Below, one piece after another: positions 7,458-15,933 of a stretch of DNA of 64,000 nucleotides; the first letter of the stretch is position 1, and the number at the start of each line of letters is the position of its first letter. The notes under the pieces are model-generated. The model was not told the origin of the DNA. It searched no databases and saw only the letters and a program-made list of their open reading frames with translations. Made by a program: the position numbers and the translations under genes. This DNA comes from Tolypothrix sp. NIES-4075 (lineage in GTDB: Bacteria; Cyanobacteriota; Cyanobacteriia; Cyanobacteriales; Nostocaceae): contig NZ_BDUC01000009.1 in NCBI RefSeq assembly GCF_002218085.1, positions 1 to 64,000 on the forward strand. Direction: 5' to 3'.

Positions 7458-8858
7458 ATGATTACAACCAAACTCGAAAATCTCAAATCTTTTATCGAGC
7501 GATCGCCTTATCAAGCTTACGTCTACTCATACCCGCATAAGACAGCTTATCGTCCTCTCACTCCGCCTGTCAAACTCGCAGATTTATGGTCAAAGCAAGA
7601 TAGACAAGCGCTGTTTCTCTATATCCACATCCCTTTCTGCGAAATGCGTTGCGGATTTTGCAATTTGTTTACCACCGTCACCCATAACGAAGATTTTGTT
7701 AGTCAATATGTTCGCACCGTTGAGCGACAAGCGCGACAAGTAAAATCATTGTTAGGTGAAGTGACTTTTGCTAGATTTGCTCTTGGTGGCGGTACACCAA
7801 CTCAGTTACCAATTAACCATTTGGAAACAATTCTTAATGTTGCATCAGAAACGATGGGTGCAAATTTGCAGAATATTCCCGTTTCTGTAGAGATGTCGCC
7901 AGAGACGGCAGACAAAGATAAACTAGAATTGTTGCGATCGCGTGGCGTAGATAGAGCAAGCATTGGTGTCCAAAGTTTCATCGAGTCAGAAGTACTCGCA
8001 ACCGGTCGCCGTCAAACCACCGCGCAAGTAGAAGCCGCACTAAATCGGATGTGCGAGATTGGATTTCCCACAATTAACATAGATTTAATTTACGGACTTC
8101 CCGGACAAACTGTAGATAGCTGGTTGTATTCGATACGTGCGGCTTTGCGCTTTCAGCCGAAGGAAATTTACTTATATCCCTTGTATGTGCGACCGTTGAC
8201 AGGTTTGGGACGCTCAGATAAAGAATGGGATGATATACGTTTAGCATGTTATCGCAAAGGGCGATCGCTCCTGCTGTCATCTGGATATACTCAAGTTTCC
8301 ATGCGAATGTTCCGACGCGAGGGAGAAGGAGGACAAGTGAGACAAGGGGACAAGGGGACAAGGGGACAAGGGGGAATTTCTCCCCATCCCCCTATCCCCC
8401 CATCCCCCACTCCCGTATACAGCTGTCAAGCAGATGGAATGGTCGGTTTAGGTTGTGGGGCACGTTCTTACACGGATACGTTGCACTACTCTAACGACTA
8501 TGCTGTGAATTCTAGGGAAATTCGCGATATTTTGCAAGCGTATATTCAAACACCTGATGAAGTTTTCGAGTATGCTAATTATGGCTTTCAACTTGATGCT
8601 GAAGAACGCCGTCGTCGCTACATTTTATTATCTTTGCTTTCCGATGAAGGATTAAATCTTGCTGACTATCAAAATCAGTTTGGGACAGATGTAATTGGAT
8701 TTCCAGAACTTTCGCAATTGCTATCTTTGAATTTGGCGACACAAGATGAACAAATCTTGCGTTTAACAGAAGTTGGTATTGAGAAATCTGATGTAATTGG
8801 CGCTTGGTTGTTTTCAGAACAAGTGAACCAATTAATGCACAGTTATGAGTTGAAATAG
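7458..8858 (+). CDS. STM4012-family radical SAM protein (HemN-like fold)
   Basis: 466 residues. The radical SAM 4Fe-4S motif CEMRCGFC has Cys61, Cys65 and Cys68 (CX3CX2C). FALGGGTPTQLP and INIDLIYGLPGQT are the GGTP and substrate-barrel motifs of the coproporphyrinogen-oxidase-like (HemN/HemW) branch. It should cleave S-adenosylmethionine to a 5'-deoxyadenosyl radical; the substrate is unknown. Residues about 289-320 are encoded by a low-complexity repeat inserted in frame and are Gly/Arg- then Pro-rich, unlike the family. Conserved-looking sequence resumes at YSCQADGMVGLGCGARSY, so the enzyme may tolerate the insert. It pairs with the second radical SAM gene 182 bp downstream. Confidence 0.82.
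   Translation: MITTKLENLKSFIERSPYQAYVYSYPHKTAYRPLTPPVKLADLWSKQDRQALFLYIHIPFCEMRCGFCNLFTTVTHNEDFVSQYVRTVERQARQVKSLLGEVTFARFALGGGTPTQLPINHLETILNVASETMGANLQNIPVSVEMSPETADKDKLELLRSRGVDRASIGVQSFIESEVLATGRRQTTAQVEAALNRMCEIGFPTINIDLIYGLPGQTVDSWLYSIRAALRFQPKEIYLYPLYVRPLTGLGRSDKEWDDIRLACYRKGRSLLLSSGYTQVSMRMFRREGEGGQVRQGDKGTRGQGGISPHPPIPPSPTPVYSCQADGMVGLGCGARSYTDTLHYSNDYAVNSREIRDILQAYIQTPDEVFEYANYGFQLDAEERRRRYILLSLLSDEGLNLADYQNQFGTDVIGFPELSQLLSLNLATQDEQILRLTEVGIEKSDVIGAWLFSEQVNQLMHSYELK
8322..8417. repeat. G-rich/C-rich tandem repeat inserted within a coding sequence
   Basis: The + strand has four G-tracts of 4-5 bases (8346-8349, 8354-8357, 8362-8365, 8370-8374) separated by ACAA, an eight-base period, followed by a C-rich arm (CCCCATCCCCC type) to about 8412. 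The two arms can pair. The same octamer array appears in opposite orientation at 20867-20895 in a non-coding gap. Here it adds about 30 codons in frame to the STM4012-like gene. Confidence 0.8.
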
Positions 8859-8917
8859 CTAGGTAACATAGCAGTCTCTCTTTTTTTCTTCTCTTCGAGA
8901 CGCTTCGCGAAGGCACT

Positions 8918-8971
8918 CTTGGCGTCTTGGCGGTTCGTATAAAGATTTTAACGAACCGCCAAGACGCCAAG
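8918..8971. repeat. 21-bp perfect inverted repeat between the two radical SAM genes
   Basis: Left arm 8918-8938 and right arm 8951-8971 are perfect reverse complements over 21 bp, with a 12-base A/T loop. The arms contain GGCGTCTTGGCGGTTCG, and further AAGGACACCAAGG follows, typical of dispersed cyanobacterial extragenic repeats. In the transcript this would make a very stable hairpin in the only sizeable gap between STM4012-like and STM4011-like genes and could modulate read-through or stability. Confidence 0.8.
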
Positions 8972-9040
8972 GACACCAAGGTAAGAAACAAATAGAGAAT
9001 CTCACAACTCAAATACAACCTTTTAAGTTTTTAATTTACC

Positions 9041-9904
9041 ATGCACCTGACAATTCTCTATCGCGGTTCTTTGATAAGTTGTAACTACGGCTGCGAATAT
9101 TGTCCCTTTGCGAAAAGCCAACAAACAGCCGCTGAATTAGCTATTGATAAACAAGAATTAGAACGTTTTTTAAATTGGATTGCTGAAAATTCACAACATA
9201 AATTCTCAATTTTATTCACACCTTGGGGTGAAGCGCTTATTCATAAATGTTATCAGCAAGCATTGGTAAAATTAACTCAAATACCTCATGTTAATAAGGC
9301 AGCAATTCAAACTAATCTTTCCTGTAATTTAGATTGGGTGGAAGAGTGTAAGAAAGAAAATTTGGCACTTTGGGCAACATTTCATCCAGAATGGGTATCA
9401 CGCGAAAGCTTTCTAAATAAATGTTTAGAACTCGATAAGCGAAATGTTCGTTTTAGTGCGGGTGTTGTCGGTTTCCCTCAATTCAAAGATGAAATTGCTG
9501 CCTTACGTCGCGAATTACCAAAACACATTTATTTGTGGATTAATGCAGTTAAGCGAGAACTACCGAATTTGTCTGATGAAGACCGGAATTTTTTCGAGTC
9601 GATAGATCCGCTGTTTCATCTGAATACTCAGCATTATACGAGCTTAGGTCATAGTTGCCGCGCTGGTAAATCAGCGATTTCAGTTGATGGTGATGGGACG
9701 ATGCGACGTTGCCACTTTATTAAAGAATTAATTGGTAATATATATGATTTTAATTGGGAAGATCATTTAGGCGATCGCTTTTGCACTAACCAAACTTGTC
9801 ACTGTCACATAGGTTACGTTAATCTTGAGTATTTACAATTAGAAAAAGTATTTGGTTCTAGCATTTTAGAACGCATCCCTATCAACTTCCAAGCACTAAA
9901 ATAA
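9041..9904 (+). CDS. STM4011-family radical SAM protein
   Basis: 287 residues. The cluster motif CNYGCEYC gives Cys14, Cys18 and Cys21 (CX3CX2C) near the N-terminus. The C-terminal region has further cysteines: HSCRAGKSAISVDGDGTMRRC, then FCTNQTCHCH, resembling the auxiliary-cluster (SPASM-like) pattern of peptide-modifying radical SAM enzymes, where SVDGDGTMRRC matches the typical I..DG....C form. An auxiliary cluster is therefore likely (inference). It closes the STM401x-like run; a Uma2 gene starts 28 bp later but belongs to an unrelated family. Confidence 0.8.
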   Translation: MHLTILYRGSLISCNYGCEYCPFAKSQQTAAELAIDKQELERFLNWIAENSQHKFSILFTPWGEALIHKCYQQALVKLTQIPHVNKAAIQTNLSCNLDWVEECKKENLALWATFHPEWVSRESFLNKCLELDKRNVRFSAGVVGFPQFKDEIAALRRELPKHIYLWINAVKRELPNLSDEDRNFFESIDPLFHLNTQHYTSLGHSCRAGKSAISVDGDGTMRRCHFIKELIGNIYDFNWEDHLGDRFCTNQTCHCHIGYVNLEYLQLEKVFGSSILERIPINFQALK

Positions 9905-9931
9905 AAGTAGCCCTACACACCCGTAACTGTC

Positions 9932-10501
9932 ATGACTATCACCGCTAAACGCTTTACGATAAATGAATATGAACGTTTGGCAGAACTCGGATTTTTCAAA
10001 GAGGACGACCGATTTGAGCTAATTAGAGGAGAAATAATCCCAATGGTAGCTAAAGGCAAACCGCACGCAGTTTGTGAGACACGTTTAGAGCGAGAATTAT
10101 ATAAGCTGGTAGGAGAGCGTGCAACGCTGCGAGGGCAACAACCGATTATCATACTAGATTACAGCGAACCTGAACCAGATCGGGTCATTGTCCGCAATCG
10201 CGCTGATGATTATCTAGATGCTCATCCCAGTCCTGCTGATATATTACTTTTAATTGAGATTGCTGATTCCTCTTTAAAATATGACCAAGAGGTGAAATTA
10301 TCACTTTACGCTGAAGCGGGTATTTCAGATTATTGGATATTTAATTTAGTAGATAATTACCTGGAATATTACAGCGAACCTTATCAAAATCTCCCAGATA
10401 AATTCGGTTATCGTCGCAAATTTATTTCTTTGCCGAACGAATCAATTAATTTACCGTGTTTTCCCGATTTAACTCTTGATTTATCTAAAATTTTTCCGTA
10501 A
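9932..10501 (+). CDS. Uma2 family (DUF820) putative endonuclease
   Basis: 189 residues of the PD-(D/E)XK-fold Uma2 family that is expanded in cyanobacteria. Visible landmarks: an N-terminal INEYERLAELGFF segment, FELIRGEIIPM, PEPDRVIVR, PADILLLIEIADSS (core Glu) and KLSLYAEAGISDYWIFNLVDN. These correspond to the predicted nuclease core, though activity of the family is mostly unproven. It follows the STM4011-like gene by 28 bp and may share its transcript. Three more Uma2 genes are in the window. Confidence 0.8.
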   Translation: MTITAKRFTINEYERLAELGFFKEDDRFELIRGEIIPMVAKGKPHAVCETRLERELYKLVGERATLRGQQPIIILDYSEPEPDRVIVRNRADDYLDAHPSPADILLLIEIADSSLKYDQEVKLSLYAEAGISDYWIFNLVDNYLEYYSEPYQNLPDKFGYRRKFISLPNESINLPCFPDLTLDLSKIFP

Positions 10502-10632
10502 TTAAGTATTTATCTTAACTCGCATACCATACATAAAATAACTCTGCGAACCTTAGCGAAACCTTTGCGCTCCTCTGCGTTAAAAAAATGATTTCGACGG
10601 CAATATAATCAATCTCAAATAAATGACTCGTC

Positions 10633-11382
10633 ATGCTATACAATACGCCTGAATATGAGTATTTACCCTCCTCAGAAGAGTTACCTTGCTCGGACGATAC
10701 CCCTGTGGATAATGAACTACAAAACCTGATTCCCAATTTGTTAAAAGCCATTTTAGCTTTAATTTGGCAAGACCGATGGGACTGGTTTTTTGGTGTTGAT
10801 ATGGGAATGTATGACCGCACAGGTCAAATTCGACGAACTCCGATAATTCCCGATGGTTTCTTAAGTTTAGGAGTACCGCGTCGCAAAAATGATCCGAAAG
10901 GACGTTTAAGTTACGTTTTGTTAGAAGAAAATAATATTGCTCCCATTTTGGTGTTGGAACTTGTTTCTCAAACCTACGGGAAAGAATACGAAGATAAAAT
11001 AACCGCTTATGCTCGGCTGGGTGTGTTGTATTATGTGATTTACAACCCTGAATATTATCAGCGTGACAAGCATCAACCTTTTGAGGTTTATCGCTTAGAA
11101 AATGGCGTATATTTGCTTTGTTCGGGTGAACCAGTGTGGATGCCAGAAATAGGTTTGGGAATTGGTAGAGGTCAAGGTGTCCATGAAGGATGGCAGCGTG
11201 AGTGGTTATATTGGTTTGACGAACAAGGAAACAGATTCCCCACTCCTGAAGAAGTTGCACAACAGGAAAGTATTCGCGCACAACAGGAAAGACAGCAAAG
11301 AGAGTTAGTTGAACAACAAGCAGCAGAAATGCAAGCTTTGTTACAACGGTATCGCGATCGCTTTGGGGAATTGTCTGAGTGA
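10633..11382 (+). CDS. Uma2 family (DUF820) protein with Gln/Glu-rich tail
   Basis: 249 residues. A Uma2-type core (TPIIPDGFLSLG, PILVLELVSQTYGKEYEDKITAYARLGVLYYVIYNPE) is followed by a charged Gln/Glu/Arg-rich C-terminal stretch (about residues 208-249) predicted to be helical or coiled. This matches the larger Uma2 subtype with a coiled tail. Function beyond the predicted PD-(D/E)XK fold is unknown. It is 131 bp after the previous Uma2 gene and is followed by a hairpin repeat near 11392. Confidence 0.78.
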   Translation: MLYNTPEYEYLPSSEELPCSDDTPVDNELQNLIPNLLKAILALIWQDRWDWFFGVDMGMYDRTGQIRRTPIIPDGFLSLGVPRRKNDPKGRLSYVLLEENNIAPILVLELVSQTYGKEYEDKITAYARLGVLYYVIYNPEYYQRDKHQPFEVYRLENGVYLLCSGEPVWMPEIGLGIGRGQGVHEGWQREWLYWFDEQGNRFPTPEEVAQQESIRAQQERQQRELVEQQAAEMQALLQRYRDRFGELSE

Positions 11383-11391
11383 TAGAGGTTT

Positions 11392-11412
11392 AAGCGCTGA
11401 AGCGCTTACTAC
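11392..11412. repeat. Short hairpin repeat (AAGCGCT-GA-AGCGCTT, ACTAC)
   Basis: Arms at 11392-11398 and 11401-11407, then ACTAC and a T-run, in the 26-bp space between convergent genes. Same family as 5806-5827 and 47374-47395. With the T-run it may act as a terminator for the Uma2 gene; it overlaps the 3' end of the acyltransferase gene. Confidence 0.55.
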
Positions 11413-12818
11413 ATTTTTTCCATCGCTTGTTGCAAATCTTTGGTTAAGTCAGCAACTGATTGTCTGGCACCTTGACGAGTTGCTTTATACGCTGGATAAC
11501 GTTCAGAAACCGATATCGGTTCACCGATAGTAATTCTTGCTTTTTGCTTACCTAATTGCGGACGCTTGAAGGGATTGCTGCCTTTAATTCGTGTTACCAT
11601 ATCCCATAAAAGTAAGGTTGTTTCCGCAAACCTTTCTGCTGTCGGTTTTTCTTGAATGTATTTAACTGTAACTGCAACGAAGCTTTCTACTAGTCGCATG
11701 TGCCACATTCGCAAATTTGCTTCTTCGGCAATGCGATCGCCTAAAGCTTTTTCCACAGCAGACAGCGCTTTTACATCTTTAAATTCTTCTCTAAATATAT
11801 AATTCCACCCCGCTTGCTCTACTCGACGACAGCGATCGGTTAAATTTCCTTTGGGGTGCAAATCAAAATATTGCTCTGGTACTTGTAGAACTATATTTAA
11901 CATCGCTTGCAGTCTAGCTGCTAACGCTTCATTTCTATCGCTTCCTTCAACAATCTTAATATCTGGCAGCTTTTGATGGTAAAACCGCGTGTAAAACTGT
12001 TCCATCAAGGACATTAAATGTTCAGCCACATTTAACAACCTCGGATAAAGCGACTCGAAGCTCGGATTACTTTGTCCCACAGGTAAACCGCTAGCAACTT
12101 CTAATTGACTTAAAAGATGAGCGATCGCATCCCAAGGCGCTTCAACGTAACTATATTTAATTCCAACTGGTACAATAAAAACTTGTTCCGAGCGTTGTGC
12201 TTTCTGCAAATCTTCCGCGCACCAAAAGCTTAATTGCGCGATTCCCGGTTCTAATGGACTGATAAACTCACTCAAACCATTAGTAGCACCTTCTGGTGCC
12301 GCCGCCATCGGGAATTTTCCATTTACAAATAATTCCCGTGCCGATCGCAAACCCGTCCAATCAGCTTTACCGCGTTGAATTGGCGTACCACCCAAATTAG
12401 AAGCGATCCAACCGACGTAGGAACCTGCCCATAAAGGAATGCCGCGATCGTAGATAAAATGAGCATGAATCGGCGACTCTAGTATTGTACCCTGATAACG
12501 TGCTACCTTGGGCACGAGTTGTGAAAGCAAGTAAGCTAAACAAAATGGATCGTCTGTCTTCGGATGACGAAACGCCAACATAAAGCGGATCTTACCATCT
12601 TGAAATTGGCGATAGAGATCCACCAAAATCTCTACTTTGTCTGCTTCAACATCAGCGATCGCAGTTTTCCAACGCATCCAACTCGGTAAAAATAGATGGA
12701 CAAATCTCAAAAATAACGGATTCAGCGCTGGGGGAATGAATTCTAGAGGTGGTTGTGCTTGATAAATTACATCAGACAAAGTGGTTTTCTCCTGGATTAG
12801 GGACTGGGATGTTTTCAA
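11409..12818 (-). CDS. 1-acylglycerol-3-phosphate acyltransferase-like protein (PlsC domain)
   Basis: 469 residues. The acyltransferase motif HX4D is His85-Asp90 (RHPKTDD), and APEGATNG at about residue 174 is the EG(T/A) motif that binds glycerol phosphate. The roughly 200-residue C-terminal extension after the PlsC domain is a recurring architecture in cyanobacteria. It probably acylates a lipid intermediate at the membrane; substrate not determinable. It is transcribed away from proS across a 283-bp gap that holds a short CACCCT/AGGGTG hairpin and other extragenic repeats. Confidence 0.75.
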   Translation of the reverse strand: MKTSQSLIQEKTTLSDVIYQAQPPLEFIPPALNPLFLRFVHLFLPSWMRWKTAIADVEADKVEILVDLYRQFQDGKIRFMLAFRHPKTDDPFCLAYLLSQLVPKVARYQGTILESPIHAHFIYDRGIPLWAGSYVGWIASNLGGTPIQRGKADWTGLRSARELFVNGKFPMAAAPEGATNGLSEFISPLEPGIAQLSFWCAEDLQKAQRSEQVFIVPVGIKYSYVEAPWDAIAHLLSQLEVASGLPVGQSNPSFESLYPRLLNVAEHLMSLMEQFYTRFYHQKLPDIKIVEGSDRNEALAARLQAMLNIVLQVPEQYFDLHPKGNLTDRCRRVEQAGWNYIFREEFKDVKALSAVEKALGDRIAEEANLRMWHMRLVESFVAVTVKYIQEKPTAERFAETTLLLWDMVTRIKGSNPFKRPQLGKQKARITIGEPISVSERYPAYKATRQGARQSVADLTKDLQQAMEKM

Positions 12819-13101
12819 ACCCTCACCCTAGAAGGGTGGGGCTACACAAACAAAGCCTGACGACCCAGGCTAAAAACCGTAATTTTCTTAGCCCACGTTC
12901 GGCTTTGCCGTTGCCGAAGGCTAGGTAGGCTTCGCTCGTATAGCCGCACCATGCGCGGGTGTCGGGTAAAAAAGGATTAGAAATTCCTAAAAGAACAAAT
13001 TGACGCAGAAAGTTTAAGACTTTACACTTTATACTTCATACTTGATACTTCAATAGACTTTAACTGAGATAGAAATTATCGAATCTGGAAAAGGACACAC
13101 G

Positions 13102-14916
13102 ATGCGACTGTCACAAATGTTATTCGTTACACTCCGGGACGATCCAGCAGATGCCGAGATTCCCAGCCACAAATTACTAGTCCGTGCAGGTTATATTCGT
13201 CGCATCGGTCGAGGTCTTTATGCGTATCTCCCCTTGATGTGGCGTGTTTTACAAAAAGTATCTCAAATTGTGCGCGAAGAAATGAACGCCACAGGCGCCC
13301 AAGAATGTTTGTTACCACAATTACAACCCGCTGAATTATGGCGCGAATCTGGTCGGTGGGATACTTATACTAAAGCTGAGGGAATCATGTTTTCCCTGAT
13401 TGATCGCAAAGACGAACAATTGGCGCTAGGTCCAACTCACGAGGAAATAATTACAGCGATCGCTCGTGATATGATTCGCTCATACCGCCAATTACCGCTG
13501 CATCTCTACCAAATTCAAACTAAATTCCGCGATGAAATTCGTCCCCGCTTCGGTTTAATGCGCGGACGCGAATTTATCATGAAGGATGGCTACTCTTTCA
13601 GCGCCGATGAAGAAAGCTTCAAAAAAACTTACCAAGATATGTACACAGCATACAGCAACATGCTGCGGCGCTGTGGTTTAGCTTTCCGTGCCGTTGATGC
13701 TGATTCTGGTGCAATTGGTGGATCTGGTTCTACAGAATTTATGATATTGGCGGAAGCAGGCGAAGATGAAGTTCTCTACACTGAAGATGGTAAATACGCA
13801 GCTAACGTCGAAAAGGCTGTTTCTTTACCCCCAGATGCTGAACCGTCACAGCTTACCACCTTTGAGAAACGCGAAACACCTGGGACAGAAACAATTGAGA
13901 CACTTTGCCAATTTCTCAAATGTTCTCCCACCCAAGTTGTCAAAAATGTCCTTTATCAGACAGTTTACGATAATGGGACAACAGTTTTAGTGCTGGTGAG
14001 CATTCGCGGCGATCAAGAAGTTAATGAAGTCAAGTTGCAGAATGAGTTAACAAAACTAGCTTCCCAGTACGGCGCTAAAACTATTATCGGTTTAAGCGTA
14101 CCAGATGCAGAAGCGCAGCAAAAATGGGCAGCAAAATCTCTTCCCTTAGGTTACATTGCCCCCGATATTGCCGATGATTATATTCAGTCTACCAAAGATG
14201 TTTCACCGAAGTTTGTCCGGCTGGTAGATAAAACCGCAGTCGATTTAAAGAACTTTGTCACAGGTGCGAATGAATCAGGCTATCACGTAGTTGGGGCAAA
14301 TTGGTCAGAGCAAATTAAGAAACCAGAATTAGTAGTAGATATACGGAAAGCTTTTGCAGGCGATCGCGCCCAGCACAACCCAGAACAAACTCTACAGACA
14401 GCGCGGGGAATCGAGGCAGGGCATATTTTCCAACTAGGAACCAAATACTCCCAAATCATGGCAGCAAATTACACCAACGAACAAGGTGAAGAAAAACCTT
14501 TATACATGGGTTGTTATGGAGTCGGCATATCTCGACTCGCTCAAGCTGCTGTAGAGCAATCTTATGACAAAGACGGAATTATCTTTCCGGTAGCGATCGC
14601 GCCTTATCACGCCATAGTCACAATACCCAACATAAAAGACGCTCAACAAGTCGAAATCGCCGAAAAACTTTACAAAGAACTCAATCAAGCAGGAGTAGAA
14701 ACCTTACTCGATGACCGCGATGAGCGTGCAGGCGTTAAATTCAAAGACGCCGATTTAATAGGCATCCCCTACAGGATTGTAACCGGAAGAGCGATCGCAA
14801 ACAACAAAGTCGAAGTAGTCGAACGCCGAACTCGCCAATCTCAAGAAATCGCCATTGATGAAGTCGTGACAACCCTGAAACAATGGATTTCGCAAGCAAT
14901 AGAAGTTAAAAAATAA
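13102..14916 (+). CDS. Prolyl-tRNA synthetase
   Basis: 604 residues, bacterial type. Class II aminoacyl-tRNA synthetase motifs are visible: RAGYIRRIGRGLYAYLPL at the N-terminus, TKFRDEIRPRFGLMRGREF (motif 2) and GCYGVGISRLAQA (motif 3). Between motifs 2 and 3, about residues 230-400, is the YbaK-like editing insertion that clears mischarged alanine. The C-terminal anticodon-binding domain starts near PYHAIVTIPN. Length matches the family. It charges tRNA-Pro in the cytoplasm. GAAAAGG is about 9 bases before the ATG. Confidence 0.97.
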   Translation: MRLSQMLFVTLRDDPADAEIPSHKLLVRAGYIRRIGRGLYAYLPLMWRVLQKVSQIVREEMNATGAQECLLPQLQPAELWRESGRWDTYTKAEGIMFSLIDRKDEQLALGPTHEEIITAIARDMIRSYRQLPLHLYQIQTKFRDEIRPRFGLMRGREFIMKDGYSFSADEESFKKTYQDMYTAYSNMLRRCGLAFRAVDADSGAIGGSGSTEFMILAEAGEDEVLYTEDGKYAANVEKAVSLPPDAEPSQLTTFEKRETPGTETIETLCQFLKCSPTQVVKNVLYQTVYDNGTTVLVLVSIRGDQEVNEVKLQNELTKLASQYGAKTIIGLSVPDAEAQQKWAAKSLPLGYIAPDIADDYIQSTKDVSPKFVRLVDKTAVDLKNFVTGANESGYHVVGANWSEQIKKPELVVDIRKAFAGDRAQHNPEQTLQTARGIEAGHIFQLGTKYSQIMAANYTNEQGEEKPLYMGCYGVGISRLAQAAVEQSYDKDGIIFPVAIAPYHAIVTIPNIKDAQQVEIAEKLYKELNQAGVETLLDDRDERAGVKFKDADLIGIPYRIVTGRAIANNKVEVVERRTRQSQEIAIDEVVTTLKQWISQAIEVKK

Positions 14917-15002
14917 ACGCAGGGATTCGCAGAGAAATACTCCGCGTACCTCCGCGTTGTCCTCTGCGTCCCTCTGCGTTAAAAATCCTTATTTCCAAAA
15001 AA

Positions 15003-15812
15003 ATGGAATTTCTCACAATCCTTCTATCAGGTTTGCTGGGTTTAGTTTCCCCCGTGGGAATCGCAGTAGATCGCACTGCGGAAAATGCCATCCGTTCACA
15101 GTTTGCGAAAGTGGGAGAATTACAAGTGCGTGTAGATAACGCACCCAGTTATCAATTATTGCAAGGTAAAGTAGAACGCTTAAGAATTGCCGGACGTTCT
15201 TTGCAATTGAAAAGGCAAAATATCCGGATTGCAGTTTTAGAATTAGAAAGCGATCGCATTGAAATCAAACCGCGTAGTTTAACTCGCAAACCTCAATTAA
15301 AGAAACCTTTACAAGCGGGGGTGCGATTAGTTTTGACTCAAGAAGATATTAATCAAGCGATGCTTTCGCCACAATTAATAGCTAGGCTACAAAAGCTAAA
15401 CATCAATTTAAAAGATTTTACAAATACAAGGGCTAACACTGTATACAATTTAGCCAATCCACAGGTACAATTTTTACCTAATAACCGCCTGCAAATCCAA
15501 GTAGAATTACAGGAAAAGCGAAAAAGGAAACCAGTTTTAATTAAAGCAGAATCACAAGTGAGTATAGTTAATGGCAGACAAATCCAGCTAGTTAATTTAG
15601 TTGCCCAAGTCGATCAAGTAGAAGTTCCAGCAAAACTTATTAATCTAATCCTAAATAACATCAACAAACGATTAGATTTACGTAACCTAGAAGGTGGCGG
15701 ACTGCAAGCGCGAATTCTAAAATTGAAGATAAGCCAAGGAGAATTAGAGATGGCAGCATTTGTAAGGATAGAGCCATCCTACTTAGCGCTTTTGGAAACT
15801 CCCCGTTTATAA
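15003..15812 (+). CDS. DUF2993-type lipid-binding-like exported protein
   Basis: 269 residues, beginning with a hydrophobic segment (LTILLSGLLGLVSPVGIAV) that could be a signal or anchor. The remainder has beta-rich repeats typical of the DUF2993/LmeA-like family (VGELQVRVDNAPSYQLLQGK near the N-terminus, KISQGELEMAAFVRIEP near the end). The family is proposed to bind phospholipids at the membrane; function here is inferred only. It lies 86 bp downstream of proS, separated by a CTCTGCGT-type extragenic repeat. Confidence 0.7.
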   Translation: MEFLTILLSGLLGLVSPVGIAVDRTAENAIRSQFAKVGELQVRVDNAPSYQLLQGKVERLRIAGRSLQLKRQNIRIAVLELESDRIEIKPRSLTRKPQLKKPLQAGVRLVLTQEDINQAMLSPQLIARLQKLNINLKDFTNTRANTVYNLANPQVQFLPNNRLQIQVELQEKRKRKPVLIKAESQVSIVNGRQIQLVNLVAQVDQVEVPAKLINLILNNINKRLDLRNLEGGGLQARILKLKISQGELEMAAFVRIEPSYLALLETPRL

Positions 15813-15852
15813 GTATCGTCGTTACCCAGGCTTCTACTCACCCTTCGCTCCT

Positions 15853-15897
15853 CGCCAGTCGCTCATGGGGGAAACCCCCAAGATCGCGCTGGCTCAC
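15853..15897. repeat. 45-bp dispersed repeat, copy 1
   Basis: A near-identical copy lies in reverse orientation at 61340-61384, differing at two positions. The centre GGGGGAAACCCCC is palindromic. It overlaps the upstream extension of the next open frame and shows that the gene's real start is downstream at 15934. Confidence 0.85.
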
Positions 15898-15933
15898 ATA
15901 AATATTATCTTAGCTCTCAGGAAGCTTTTAAGC

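Noticed and set aside
7458..8858. Calling the first radical SAM gene HemW or HemN
   Set aside because: The fold is HemN-like but the neighbours are the STM401x set, and a HemW/HemN assignment cannot be separated from STM4012 by eye.
10631..11281. A 216-codon frame on the minus strand opposite a Uma2 gene
   Set aside because: It is the antisense of a clear Uma2 coding sequence and has no protein features of its own.
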